In this document: positions 20,563 through 31,195 of the stretch, in pieces | How the letters are laid out: the number at the start of each line of letters is the position of its first letter | Position numbering within the stretch: position 1 is the stretch's first letter | DNA from: Craspedostauros australis | Lineage: Eukaryota; Bacillariophyta; Bacillariophyceae; Mastogloiales; Achnanthaceae | Length of the DNA: 64,000 nt | Assembly: GCA_026770025.1 (NCBI GenBank) | Contig: JAMXDE010000014.1 | Coordinates: forward strand, 62,001-126,000 | Direction: 5' to 3' | Made by a program: the position numbers and the translations under genes | Notes under the pieces: generated by a model | Databases searched by the model: none | What the model saw: only the letters and a program-made list of their open reading frames with translations | What the model was told of the DNA's origin: nothing

Positions 20563-22677
20563 ATGAGGGCCCCTGCATGCCCATCATCGTTGATGCAGCG
20601 GTCGCTGCTATGTCTGCTGGTCTTGATTGCATCAACGCCGAGAAGCGCGAAGGCATCGCGCCGAGTGGATCTCTCCTACCTGCACAGAGCCAAGCCGTCC
20701 ACACTGGCCACCGCCGTTCGGTCGGCACTGGGCGAAGCAAGCGATACCAGCAGTGACGCCGATGCCGATGTCGAGATCGATCTGACCAACTCGCTGCTGG
20801 GGAAGGAGATTGAAGACGTCGTCGGCGCATTCAAGGACCATGTTCGCGGAGACAGCAACATCCGATTGACGATGAAGCGCAATGGAATCACTTTTCTTCA
20901 GGCCAAGTACCTCATCAAGACCCTCTTCAAGCGTGAGCAACCGTTGGCCAATGCAACAGTCAACGAACATGCTTCTGATAGCAGCAGAAGTAGCAGCAGT
21001 GATGTTGCAGCGGGCACAACTACGAGTACGGAAGATGCATCTCCTTCCGACTCCATCAATGTGACCGCATCCATGAGCGCAAACGAAGCTGCAACCATGG
21101 CAAATACGACGAACACAACGGCATTTGCGACTGCAAACGCTACTACCACACCAGCAACGGCAACAACAACAGCAACACCGCCTCAAATTGTGGAATTGGA
21201 CCTCAGTTGGAATGATCTGCATTCGGAGTCGCGCAGCAAGGGTATCTCCAGGATGTTTGAGCAGCTGATTCGGAACCCGAGCGTGTGCCCCAAGTCCATC
21301 CGTCTCGATCTCTGCGGTTTGGGTCCGGCGGCGTGCCGTGGTTTGGCGAAGGGGATCATGCGCCGTTTCGAAGATGCCGGCGTGCAGCCGATATCGCTAT
21401 CGCTGCGCAAGAACGAAGACATCGGTGATGCTGGGGTTGCCGCCATTGCGGCTGCCATCCGCTCGGTGCGATCCTCGCAGAATGGCACAGGCATCATCAT
21501 CTTTGATCGCCTGGATCTATCGGCCTGCGCCATCGGCGATGACGGCGCCAAGGCGCTGGCTATCGCGCTGGAAGAATCAGGATGCTGCATTCGCCACTTG
21601 GATCTGAGCGGCAACGATCTGGGGAATATCGGCGTCACGAGCTTGTGCAATGCGCTGTGCTCCCATCCCAACATGACGCGATTGCAAAGCCTCGATCTCA
21701 GCAACAATGAGGAGATCACCGACGCGGCAGCCGGCAGCATCGGCCGCGTCATCGAATTGGGGATCGTGCCGCACATCGCCGTGCGCAGTTGCAATTTGCA
21801 CGCCGATGCGGCCGCCGTCCTTGCCAAGTCCATGCGGGGTTACGGGCAATCGACCGGCGTCGTGACGGCGTCGTCGTCGTTGAAGGTGGATCTGAGCGGC
21901 AATCCATTCGGCGTGCTGCGCAAGAAGAAAAAGGGTGCGAAGTACTCCGCCACCGCCCTCAAGAGCAAGGCCAGCGAAACCACCAAGGCGTATATGAATC
22001 TGCTTTCCAGGACGGTCAAGAAAGGCTTGCAGGATTTCGGCGTCGCTGCGTCTGGTGAAAGTGACGATGAGGCCGAAGAAGATGACGAGGACGAGGAGGA
22101 TGATGGGCAGGATCCTTCCAAGGCGAAATGCGGCGCCTTGTCCTTTGCTGGTGCATTTCTGGATGGCGATGATGACCATGATGCCGATCATCACCTTGAT
22201 GGTGACGATGGAGTTGCGTCGGATTCGGGTCACGCTGCAAACGATACTGGTAGCAGCAGCGGCAGCAAAATCAAAGAGGTTCAATTGGGTTTGCGCCGAT
22301 GCTTCTTCGACACGAAGGCAGCAGATGCCTTGGCCGCGACATGCGTCCAGGAGCACACGGGCCTGCACCTGAAGATCGATGCGACGATGAACACGGTTCT
22401 GGAAGATGAGACGGTAGCTGCGTTGGCAAACGATGACTCCCAGTATCACGGCAGACTGGAAGAGATGGCGGATCGTTATCTGCAGGCGATGGAGATTGTG
22501 CGGGAAGCCAGGCGTCGATCGCAGGAGGCCATGGAACGGGCGCGTGCGCAACAGCGGTGGTCCGAGGACTACGACGAAGATCATGGGTGGGACGACCCTG
22601 AAACGATGCACGGGTACGATGATGAATACGCTAATTATGACGCAGAGGAGCACGACGATGGCTATGGATCATTCTAA
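20563..22677 (+). CDS. secreted/endomembrane leucine-rich-repeat (RNI-type) protein
   Basis: Single-exon, 704 residues from the ATG at 20563. That start gives a clean signal peptide (MQRSLLCLLVLIASTPRSAKA); an in-frame ATG at 20491 would add 24 polar residues ahead of it. A Thr/Ala/Asn-rich low-complexity stretch covers about residues 130-205. The ribonuclease-inhibitor-type LRRs follow: IVELDLSWNDL, SIRLDLCGLG, LSLRKNEDIGDAGVAAIAAAI, RLDLSACAIGDDGAKALAIAL, HLDLSGNDLGNIGVTSL and SLDLSNNEEITDAAAGSI. After a basic KKKKKG segment comes an acidic stretch, then IKEVQLGLRRCFFDTKAADAL (a last LRR) and an acidic, Tyr-rich tail. Probably a secretory-pathway protein; plastid targeting is not excluded. 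The binding partner cannot be inferred. Confidence 0.85.
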   Translation: MRAPACPSSLMQRSLLCLLVLIASTPRSAKASRRVDLSYLHRAKPSTLATAVRSALGEASDTSSDADADVEIDLTNSLLGKEIEDVVGAFKDHVRGDSNIRLTMKRNGITFLQAKYLIKTLFKREQPLANATVNEHASDSSRSSSSDVAAGTTTSTEDASPSDSINVTASMSANEAATMANTTNTTAFATANATTTPATATTTATPPQIVELDLSWNDLHSESRSKGISRMFEQLIRNPSVCPKSIRLDLCGLGPAACRGLAKGIMRRFEDAGVQPISLSLRKNEDIGDAGVAAIAAAIRSVRSSQNGTGIIIFDRLDLSACAIGDDGAKALAIALEESGCCIRHLDLSGNDLGNIGVTSLCNALCSHPNMTRLQSLDLSNNEEITDAAAGSIGRVIELGIVPHIAVRSCNLHADAAAVLAKSMRGYGQSTGVVTASSSLKVDLSGNPFGVLRKKKKGAKYSATALKSKASETTKAYMNLLSRTVKKGLQDFGVAASGESDDEAEEDDEDEEDDGQDPSKAKCGALSFAGAFLDGDDDHDADHHLDGDDGVASDSGHAANDTGSSSGSKIKEVQLGLRRCFFDTKAADALAATCVQEHTGLHLKIDATMNTVLEDETVAALANDDSQYHGRLEEMADRYLQAMEIVREARRRSQEAMERARAQQRWSEDYDEDHGWDDPETMHGYDDEYANYDAEEHDDGYGSF

Positions 22678-22955
22678 CTCAAGCGTTACTTCCAACCTTG
22701 TGCGTATTCATTTTCTGTGTATCTGCAACCATATTCGCTTGAAATCAACAAAAGAGGAATGCAACACCTTGGTGCCGCTCTCTTGTGTCTAGGAGAAAAT
22801 ATGATGCGCATGCACACAAGCACACACACTCGGGATCTCCTCTTTTTTACGATAATACATGTATCCCGACCCATCTATCCATCCATTCATCCAGAGAGTA
22901 TGCATCTTTGCATCATACTTTGACCTTTGGCCGAATGAGTGAAAGCACATAACCT

Positions 22956-24050
22956 TCACATTGATCGATGGCGGCGTGACTCTTCCAATTCTTTCACTGC
23001 CTCGGCAAGCTGAACCTTGAGATGCAATTCCTGGATGCGTAGATCTTGACATCGCCGTTCCAGTTTGGCAAGCTTGAGCTTGCACCGGAGCAATTTCACC
23101 TTCTTCTGACTCGCGCTCATATCCGTATCCGTACTGGTATGTGACGATTTCCTTTCACAACGCGAGCTGCTGTCGTCGCTATTTCTGGAACGGCTGCGAG
23201 TGCGAGATCGGGTGCTACGAGTCTGAGCATCAGCGGCATGATTTAACGGTGTGCCCGGACTGCCGCTGTCGCTGGGGTTGTGTCCGGAATGCTTGTCATC
23301 ACTGGCGCTTTGCTCTCGATGCTTGCGTTTCTTCGACCGGGTGCAGATTCTCGTGCGGGGTTGGGCTGGTTGCTCCCATTTGCGGTCGTGTTGACGTTCA
23401 CGGTTGCTGTGGCCATCTACGTCGCTGACGCTGCTAAAGCTCCCGCTCATGACGCGATCATCTTTGCGATGTGCAGCCGGGGGATCTTGGCCAACAAGTT
23501 TTTCTTCTTTTTTGCCATCTCTCTCTGGATTATTTTTGGATACTTTCTCATTCTGGCGGCTCCAAGTCTGGTCAGACGACCGCTTCGACTCTCTTGAGGC
23601 AACTGTTGACGCATGATGTTTATGTTGTGGGGTGGACAGAGAGGAAGCGTTGCTTGTTCGCGACACTTCTTCTATCTGCGGAGCGTCCTTGAGCATCTTC
23701 CAGAATACCAGCAGCACGGAACTGACGCGATAGTGGCAAGTGCTAACCCCAGATCGGCACCAGTTCTTGATCCATTCCAGCTCAAGTTCTTCGGATTGAT
23801 GAGGGGTCGATGGCCGTCGCTTCCGAAGCTCAAGGATTGAACGACGCACCCTGACCAAGATGTTGCGGACGTTCTTAGATGTGGCTGTTCTGCTTGCCTC
23901 TCTTTTGCCATGCGCACGCATGTTCCTTCGCCACTCACGAGCAATTTGACACAAGATTTCGTCCGTCACGGGCACTGGCTCTTTCACGACTTCCAAGAAC
24001 ACCTGGCATAGTACCCTTGCTTCATCGACAGTCCACTTGCGATACTTCAT
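22956..24050 (-). CDS. unknown basic coiled-coil protein, possible trihelix/SANT-like DNA-binding
   Basis: Single-exon, 364 residues from the first ATG (24050). The frame runs to 24071 from a GTG. The N-terminal ~90 residues (KWTVDEARVLCQVFLEVVKEPV...IAREWRRNM...VRNILVRVRRSILELR) have spaced Trp residues and helices reminiscent of Myb/SANT or trihelix-like domains; this is pattern resemblance only. The middle is Ser/Lys/Arg-rich and disordered with an RS-like run (TRSTRSRTRSRSRNS). The last ~50 residues (KKVKLLRCKLKLAKLERRCQDL...LHLKVQLAEAVKELEE) have leucine spacing typical of a coiled coil or zipper. A nuclear DNA- or RNA-associated role is plausible. Faces the LRR gene tail to tail (278 bp apart). 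Confidence 0.65.
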   Translation of the reverse strand: MKYRKWTVDEARVLCQVFLEVVKEPVPVTDEILCQIAREWRRNMRAHGKREASRTATSKNVRNILVRVRRSILELRKRRPSTPHQSEELELEWIKNWCRSGVSTCHYRVSSVLLVFWKMLKDAPQIEEVSRTSNASSLSTPQHKHHASTVASRESKRSSDQTWSRQNEKVSKNNPERDGKKEEKLVGQDPPAAHRKDDRVMSGSFSSVSDVDGHSNRERQHDRKWEQPAQPRTRICTRSKKRKHREQSASDDKHSGHNPSDSGSPGTPLNHAADAQTRSTRSRTRSRSRNSDDSSSRCERKSSHTSTDTDMSASQKKVKLLRCKLKLAKLERRCQDLRIQELHLKVQLAEAVKELEESRRHRSM

Positions 24051-25494
24051 TGTGCACGTGTGCCAGCGCACGAGCAGTGCCAGAGCATATCTCGCGGAGT
24101 ATGTTGTGAAGCTGCGTAGTGAATTTTATGTCGGATGGAGATAGAGAGAGAGGGCGAGATGATGCTTGCTTTTGGTATTATGCAGAGTAGCGGCATCGTC
24201 CTGTGACGAAGTGGTCGCTGAGCGTTCCTTCCCCTTCGTCCATGGACAGGCTTCAGTCCGTTGGAAACAACAATGGGGCATCGGTAAATACATATTTGCA
24301 ACTTATGAAGGGTACCGATCCACGATTCAAGTGTGTTATTCGTGGCTGACTGTCGATGAAAAGGCGTAACTTGGGTCATTTAGTATTATTCGTGAATCGA
24401 TGGCGTGATTGGAGACTCGTTTGGAGCAAACGAAACAAGATGTGCAACATAGCGCTCGCGCATCCGATCTTGCCTCTCGCTTCCATCCACAGGCAACTTC
24501 CTGTGGCCGTATCTTAAATTACCTCGATTTCCTTCTGGGAAGGATCTGCTGCAGACCAGGCAGCGCGCGAAGGGTTCGGCCGTTGCGCAACTCCAATTGT
24601 GTTTCCTATCCATGTTTCTCTAACTTGTTTGTAGTTCCTCTTTGCTTCCTGTTGGTCCATGCGTTTGGCGCGATCAAGGTTCGTTCTCTCGTGGTTCGCG
24701 TGTGTGCATGTCGCAACGGATGATGAACAAGTCGGGGCGTTCCCGTCTTCCCGAAATTGCCTCCGACGACGGAAACGCGTCCGTGTGGCGGGACTGGTTG
24801 TCGGTATCTTCGATGCTGAGGCTTTGGAGTCGGAGAGGTTGTCGCTCGAAAAAGAACCAACAACCCAACGACGCCACTTGTTTGTGTTGTTTGGATTCTG
24901 GTGATGCGCTATCCTTCCCTTTGCTTCCATTGTAGCAGCGAGCCATTGAAACGAAGGAACTGTTCTGTGGTCAGCGCTCTGCGGCGTCTCTGCGATGGAT
25001 TGGCCTTCGCCTCCCCTTGGCCGTGACGTGTCGATGTCCATCCTCTGCTTTCCCCGCTTTTCTTTTTCTTCTTCTTCGGCGAGGCCATCTCTGCCTTCGC
25101 ATGTGCGTGGCGCCTTCACCGAAGGCACAAGACCAACGACTACTGCGCTCGCAAACGTCAATCACATCAACACCAGTTCCTCGCGATCTGCACCATGCAT
25201 CCCTTCTTGGAACTCTGTCCGTTGTGACGATGCTTGTTGTCACTATTCCTCGTACCATACACTTTCCTGAAACCTTGTGCTCACGTGCTCTAGCAAACAG
25301 GCATCCCCTTCATCGCCATCATCATCATCATTTTCACACAGAAAACAAGACAGATCACAAGCCCAGCAACATTGCACCCCGTCGTATCAAAGCGAGCGAC
25401 TGATAACGCCTGCAGACACTGCAAATCCCTGACTTGTCTCGCCATCAGAGAAGCTCACAATTAGTCGCATTCGAAAGCCCTAGTGCCTTCCATC
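24051..25494. other. 1.4-kb divergent intergenic region, no gene seen
   Basis: Between divergent genes at 24050 (-) and 25495 (+). The longest frames on both strands lack ATG starts or recognisable sequence. A CATCATCATCATC run occurs near 25317. Confidence 0.5.
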
Positions 25495-26367
25495 ATGGCC
25501 AGACATCACGCATCAGCGAGACCAAGCTCGCCATGGATGCCATTGCCGAAGACTGTCATGACGACGATGCTCCTGCAGTGCTCCATCCTTGCTATCATCA
25601 CTCCCGCGTCCACTATCAATGCAAACGCGCAGACCGCATTTGACAGCTGTTTGGAAACAAAGATCGAAATCGAAGACACAGAGATCGCCTCGAACGACCA
25701 GCAGCGTATGTTCTGCACGTCCTGCTTCAGCAACAACAGCCCGCCAGGCAACAATCTGCTGTGCACGGACGCGTGCGAATTCTGTCAGGATGATCTGTCA
25801 GATGGGCTCTGCGGTCGCACCAGTTACGGTGGCGTCTTCCAGGACAACGCGCAAGGCGACGGCGTCACCGTCGTGCAGCTCAACAACGTGTTCCGATTCA
25901 ACACGGGTGACCGCAGCGAGACCATCTTCCTTCAGCAAGACAACTGCGTCCCGCTGCCGGGCATGGACGGCGACAAGTTCGATCAGGTGGTTTGCTCCAC
26001 ATGCAGCATCTCCGTGGATGGAGAGGCTTGTCTCAGCTGCTCCATGGAGGATTGCCAAGACGCCTCCGACGGGCCCAAGGCACCATCGTTCGATTGTTCC
26101 AACATCGAACCTTCGGCCGTCTACCACACCTGTCCCGAATCCAGGTCGGACATCGCCATGGACAGTGTCTTCGAATACTGGAAACGAGAGTCCGGTAATT
26201 TCGACGTGTGCTTTTTGGGCGGTCGCCCCCAAGCACCGACTGTTGCTCCCGTCGAAACATCTCCCCCCACCTCCATCAATCGGGTTGGATGTGCCCTGCA
26301 GATTGGCACTCAAAACTGTGGCACGCTGCTGCAAAAGGCCCTCAACAATACCGCCGTCGAAGGTTGA
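25495..26367 (+). CDS. secreted cysteine-rich protein, unknown function
   Basis: Single-exon, 290 residues from the ATG at 25495. A later in-frame ATG at 25537, or MTTMLLQC further on, would place the signal peptide (LLQCSILAIITPASTINANA) at the very N-terminus and may be the true start. The mature part has many paired Cys: FCTSC, CTDACEFC, CSTCSISVDGEACLSCSMEDC. This is an extracellular disulfide pattern. VVQLNNVFRFNTG and IFLQQDNCVPLPG are hydrophobic strand-like elements. Pro/Thr-rich APTVAPVETSPPT precedes the C-terminal VGCALQIGTQNCGTLLQKAL. I do not recognise the family. A decayed gene of similar style lies 360 bp downstream in the same orientation, suggesting local duplication. Confidence 0.75.
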   Translation: MARHHASARPSSPWMPLPKTVMTTMLLQCSILAIITPASTINANAQTAFDSCLETKIEIEDTEIASNDQQRMFCTSCFSNNSPPGNNLLCTDACEFCQDDLSDGLCGRTSYGGVFQDNAQGDGVTVVQLNNVFRFNTGDRSETIFLQQDNCVPLPGMDGDKFDQVVCSTCSISVDGEACLSCSMEDCQDASDGPKAPSFDCSNIEPSAVYHTCPESRSDIAMDSVFEYWKRESGNFDVCFLGGRPQAPTVAPVETSPPTSINRVGCALQIGTQNCGTLLQKALNNTAVEG

Positions 26368-26728
26368 GACTACTAGAAAGTATTACACGATACTCGTTTG
26401 GTATCTCTCCAATCGCATCCGGTCGATGCTACTCCATGATATTGCATTTCCACCATACATACAGATACAAACTGTAAATAATCAAACAACAACATCATCA
26501 TCACCATGCTCGACACCAGCACAACAATGCCTTCGCCTCAATGGTCACAACTAATGCGTTTGTCGCGGGCCTTTTGCCGCACCTTTCACAATCCAATTCA
26601 ATTTCTCACAGTCGACTAAAACATGACCCCTGGACACGATACCACATTCTCTGACGTTCTTCGCCATGTCCTTCCACGCTGCGCCAAACTGTGATCGCTC
26701 CGTTCGCTCCCGCTTCTGATGGAACAGT
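26368..26728. other. spacer between Cys-rich gene and pseudogene
   Basis: 361 bp. The last ~40 bp read in one frame as an Ala/Pro-rich sequence (VIAPFAPASDG) that may be an upstream remnant of the pseudogene. Nothing else recognised. Confidence 0.4.
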
Positions 26729-27800
26729 AGCTTGGAATGCTCGGACGGTGATGACTTCACCGCAGGCTGTCGGTTGGACAACTTGGTCCAAGTTCTCGAG
26801 CAACCGAGCTGCAATGTGACTGTGGCCAACGGCGCTGTGTTCCAATTCCTCGAGAACGAACCATTCGGCGACCTCGTCACGACGTAGTGCGGTTCCACCG
26901 ATGACTTCCCATGCTTCTGCAACAACCTCACTGAGGCAGACGGCGCCCGCTGTGCGTACTACGAAGCCACAACCATCACCAATGGCATCATCTGCGCATG
27001 AGACGGTGAATCCATCATGTTCTTCAACGAGGACAACGCCGGAAGATCTACGATTGCTACTACGTGACGCAGAACACGGCATTGACGGTCTGCCACAGCG
27101 TCAATTTCTCTCCCGACGAGTGCGTGCTGCAAGAAGGTGATTTGGCGCGGTGCCCCGATCTGCTGCGCGACATTGGCGGGGATGTTTCCAATCGGGACAA
27201 CTGCGATTGCTTCAACTACTGGGGCTCCACGTTCGCGGGGTGCTGCAAGAAGGGCGATGCGTGTTCGGTCGACTGCACCGCAAGTGGTGAAATCACGGCC
27301 GGCGGCATCGTGGGAGATAACGAAGTCTTCCCACCCAGCTTGGCGCCAGCCGAACCTCCTGCACCAACTGGCGTGACAGACCGGGATCGCGGTCATCAAC
27401 ATCAACATCACAATCCAATTCAACGGACAGCAATTCACCTCCAACCAAGCCATCACGGCAGGGATGGATGCGTTGCGAAATTACAAACATCCATCGATGA
27501 ATCCATCGAAAGCACGGAGAAAGTTTGTATCCGTGGCATCAAGGTATCAGAGCCCAACGTTATCACGGGTGATTCGCAGGGCAAGACTCCCAGCGAAAGT
27601 GACGATGGCAACAACGGCGGTGGTAGTTAGGATGCTGGCACCACGTCGCCCGATCTTGGCCAGAAAGGGAGCGCGGGCGATAATCGAGCACCTGTCGCAT
27701 CAGACGATGGCTCTGCCAGTTTGGTATCCGTTGACAGTCTCACGTCAATGGTTTTGCTCTGGATGCCCATCATCGCATGCTCTACATGGAGTTTGGTTAA
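26729..27800 (+). pseudogene. decayed secreted Cys-rich gene
   Basis: Coding-like sequence on the plus strand interrupted several times. From 26729 one frame encodes a Cys-rich segment (LECSDGDDFTAGC, FPCFCNNLTEADGARC) broken by TAG at 26885-26887 and TGA at 26999-27001. A frameshift near 27040 leads to YDCYYVTQNTALTVCHSV, CDCFNYWGSTFAGCCKKGDAC and a Pro-rich PPSLAPAEPPAPT. Two further frame changes occur near 27380 and 27485 (INITIQFNGQQF, then ESTEKVCIRGIKVSEPN). TAG at 27628-27630 is followed in the same frame by DAGTTSPDLGQ and a hydrophobic tail (MVLLWMPIIACSTWSLV) like a membrane or GPI-anchor signal. Three stops plus three shifts over about 1 kb fit a pseudogene better than introns. 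Sequencing errors could explain some. Confidence 0.72.
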
Positions 27801-29692
27801 TCACCGACGATCCATCTCGGACCCAACAATTTTGTCACATTCAGAGCATCAAATACATTTCATTGCCAATACATTCACGCAAGAGACAGGGTTTTGGAAG
27901 ATTTTGGCTCTAGTGCGCTTGTGGCCATCTTATCGTGCTGATGTTTGCGACAGCGTCTGCTACGCAGCTCTGGGCTGTTGCGCTGAGTGAATGGCGTCGA
28001 TGTTCTGCAACTGTTCTCGTAGTGACAAGGTATAAGTTTCTGCCTGTGAGTCTTCCGGAATGGAAGATGGCTTCATTCGTTGCAAGGCTGGGGGGTCTTG
28101 CTCCGGAGGATCTCCCGGCCTACGAGTATCGCAGTGTTCCTGTCATTCTGTATTGGCCGAAGGCAGCGTGTAATGGAAAAGAAATGGTGGATGGAAGTTG
28201 GATACGTGAGACAGGAAGTAACCCGGTGGAATCCATTGAAATGAAGCAGCAGCTCTGTGATCTCGTCTTGATATCGACGCGCCTGCCATATGTTTGACCT
28301 TAGTTGGTGGTGCATCTTTGCTCGACATGGAAGGTGTCATGCTCATTCCTTTCGGAATGATCACGACGGTATTTTTGTTAATTTCAGTACAGGTCTATGA
28401 TAGATGTTTCCTCGTCATCGGTCGTATGGCAGTGCGGCGTCGCAAGACGGTCATTCTGGTGTTGCATCTCTCATTCTTGAAGAGACAAAGAAACGGCATC
28501 TACGCATTGCTTACCTTTGACCACTGGCGCGTGCGGTGTCACATTCTCAGCTATGGTACTCCATACCATTGTATTCATCGCCGTGACTTTTGGCAGTGCT
28601 GTGCTGCAGACAGATCTGATTGTGAGATGCATGAACGTGCGCGGCTCAACGACCATCTATCTGTGCATCACGGCCGTTCCGAAGACATGAACTTGATCAC
28701 ACATGCTGTCGCAGGCTTCGTGGGCAACCAACGGAAGAGCTACTCGTATGGTATGCATGGTACATCAAGGAAGTGGAAGTGGAAGGGGAGGAAGCAATAC
28801 GTCAGCGAGTCGATCCATGATATTATACATGTCACATACGCAATCAAAGGTATCCACACAACACAACAGTCGGGCACATCTTCAGCAAGCTTTTATTGTT
28901 ATCACTGGACAGTCAGCTGACACGCATGAATGATTGTATTGAAAAGCATAATCATCCCTAGATGGCTCTGGTTGTGTGTGAACGTGGGCACATAAAGTGG
29001 AGTATTGAATCGATCTCACCTTGTTTGGTTTGGCATGGGCCATTTGATGGCAGTCTCTCCAGCGCATGAGCAGAAGTGTCAACTGCCACAGACCTGTGAT
29101 CGCATGGAAAAGATGTCCATGGCCTCGCGGGAGGTTGGTTGCGGAGAGCCGCTGGAGAGCGGTCCTCAATCCTTTCTCGATCTCATGCCAAGCATGCGTG
29201 AGTGCACGCGCATGAAACGTACCCGCAATTCGGCATGTTCAATGCCTACACCATTGAATATTGGCACATGCAGACTTCCCTTTCAATCATTCGTCATCGT
29301 GGTTGCAGCTTTTGTCCAAACATCATCGATGATGCATTTTTGTGTCGACTGTGTGATGTCTTGGTACGATGATGTGACGATGTGTGCTTGGTGGCTCTCT
29401 CTCTGTTGTGTTGATGGGTGGATCATGTCCGCGATGATGGTTGTCCGCAGCACAGAGCCAACAACGATCTGCGCAGATCTGCGATGGTTGGTTGGCGCAA
29501 GTTTGGTTTCGTGGTTGTTGGAACACACTGGTACATGCCAGACGCTTGAGGATTGGTCGAACCAGTCAACCAAACAACAGAAAATATATGCATACTACCG
29601 CATCCCCCAATGAAAAACTGACGCAAAAGAAATGAATTCATTTGAACTTCCAACTCGGAACAGAGGGATGATCACATGACACAGATCACAAG
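27801..29692. other. 1.9-kb gene-poor stretch
   Basis: No frame with recognisable sequence. The longest plus-strand frame (ending 28920) has no ATG at its beginning and no domain. TACTC/GAGTA words recur (28557, 28741, 28994). Confidence 0.5.
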
Positions 29693-31075
29693 ATGTCTGT
29701 AGATCAAGAGGCGGAGGAGGACAACGACGAGGCCCGGGAACGTCGTCAGGCCGAGATCGATTTCGTGGAAGCTGCCTACGATCCCCAGGAAGCATGGTTT
29801 GAACGATCTCGCACGGCCGAAGAGCGTATTTGCAGGCGATTGCTGCTTTCGGATAGCGATGACAATGGCATGGATGATGGCAAAGGCGTCCGCGTGCGTC
29901 TTCAGATGGCCATGGCGAGGGGCTACCCCGTGGACGCATCGTTGCAAGTCAGTGCTGTCGTGGATAATCAAGCCACCACGATGGCATCGACGAATTCAAA
30001 AGATCTGCTGAAGAGCGCGCAGAATGCACTGCCGGATCTCGTGCGCACGTGTCGCGAACTTGCGACAGAATGTGTGGGCGAGGAAGCCGTGCTGCAGATT
30101 CTCACGAGAGCCGACGAATGGCTTCAGGATGACTGGCCGAAGCTTCGGGCAACGACGCAGCAAGGGAGCGACAGCCGTGCACGTGCAGATGCCACAAAGA
30201 ATGGCGACGCCACCCGATCCAACCTGCTCGGACGGCGGCTCATCTACTCCCATCACATCATATCGAAGATCAAGCGCGGCGACATCAAGAAGCTCGCCAA
30301 CCAATACAACCTCACGGGGTATATGAAGATCGGTTGGCCGGGTATCCTCATCATAGAGGGCAGCGAGGAGGATTGCAATTCGTTCTACGACGACATTCGA
30401 CCTTGGTCGTGGAAGTATCTGGTAGTGCGAGGCGAGCAGCAGGAGAAGGTCCTGAAAGGACAGACCGTGGACTCGTTGCGACGATTCGATTCCTTCCTGG
30501 AGTTGGACTCCATGAAGATCGTCGCCGAGGATTGTCGCAACAAAGGATTGGAGGCGTTGTTCAAAACCAGCATGAAGGTGTACGGCGATGCTGGGGAGTC
30601 GGATGAGAGCATGGGTGGTCGCGACACGACCGATGTGTCCTGGCACGGTGCCTTGGTGCGTGTGGATCATATGAACAGCGCCAAGGCCTACAGGAAGTGG
30701 TTGCGCAAGACAGGGCAGGAGATGGATGCGCTTCTGTTCATCAAGGAATGCTACCCCAACGACGATTACTCGAAACGACCCACCATTCTCGTGGGCATCG
30801 TGGGCGCACCCAGCAGCATATCCGGCTTCTTGAAGAAATGGAGAACAAATCGTGTCGATGTGGATTCGAAAGGCAAGCCGTGTTTGGAGCGCATGATGAA
30901 GATCCTCGCGCAAGGGGAGATCCACAACAACGATGCGGAGGACGCCATCGATTGGGACCAGGCGATGAGTGAAAGCACTCTAAAAGTGTCCATGCAATCT
31001 GTGATGGAGCTGGCGGACGCTGTGGGTGGAAGCGTTTGGCGAGGCATCACCGAGTCGGTTGTTGGGGGGCCTTAG
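29693..31075 (+). CDS. RWD-domain and DUF1115 protein (RWDD2-like)
   Basis: Single-exon, 460 residues. The N-terminal half fits an RWD domain (EIDFVEAAYDPQEAWF at the start, a strand region, then the helical KSAQNALPDLVRTCRELATE...ILTRADEWL). The second module is the RWDD2/DUF1115 signature: RRLIYSHHIISKIKRGDIKKLA, LTGYMKIGWPGILIIEGSEEDCNSFYDDIRPWSWKYLVV. Human RWDD2A/B are about 290-320 residues, so this protein carries roughly 130 extra C-terminal residues including MDALLFIKECYPNDDYSKRPTILVGIVG. The ATG at 29693 is the first in frame. RWD folds usually mediate protein contacts; the cellular role of RWDD2 proteins is poorly known. Convergent, 120 bp apart, with the DUF1995 gene. Confidence 0.87.
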   Translation: MSVDQEAEEDNDEARERRQAEIDFVEAAYDPQEAWFERSRTAEERICRRLLLSDSDDNGMDDGKGVRVRLQMAMARGYPVDASLQVSAVVDNQATTMASTNSKDLLKSAQNALPDLVRTCRELATECVGEEAVLQILTRADEWLQDDWPKLRATTQQGSDSRARADATKNGDATRSNLLGRRLIYSHHIISKIKRGDIKKLANQYNLTGYMKIGWPGILIIEGSEEDCNSFYDDIRPWSWKYLVVRGEQQEKVLKGQTVDSLRRFDSFLELDSMKIVAEDCRNKGLEALFKTSMKVYGDAGESDESMGGRDTTDVSWHGALVRVDHMNSAKAYRKWLRKTGQEMDALLFIKECYPNDDYSKRPTILVGIVGAPSSISGFLKKWRTNRVDVDSKGKPCLERMMKILAQGEIHNNDAEDAIDWDQAMSESTLKVSMQSVMELADAVGGSVWRGITESVVGGP

Positions 31076-31195
31076 TATTGTAGTAGTGCGAGTAATCTGG
31101 ATAGCTAACAGGCCACCCTTGCTCGTATGCAGTGCGAGTAATACCAGTACCATGCATTGTTGAATTGTGTGCTTTGTTTGCAGTCTTCGACCAAT

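Noticed and set aside
26606..27082. Minus-strand frame of 158 codons
   Set aside because: Antisense to the decayed Cys-rich gene; the plus strand carries the Cys-pair pattern and Pro-rich stretch.
28294..28920. Plus-strand frame of 208 codons
   Set aside because: Begins at a TTG, mixed composition, no domain or signal; no support beyond openness.
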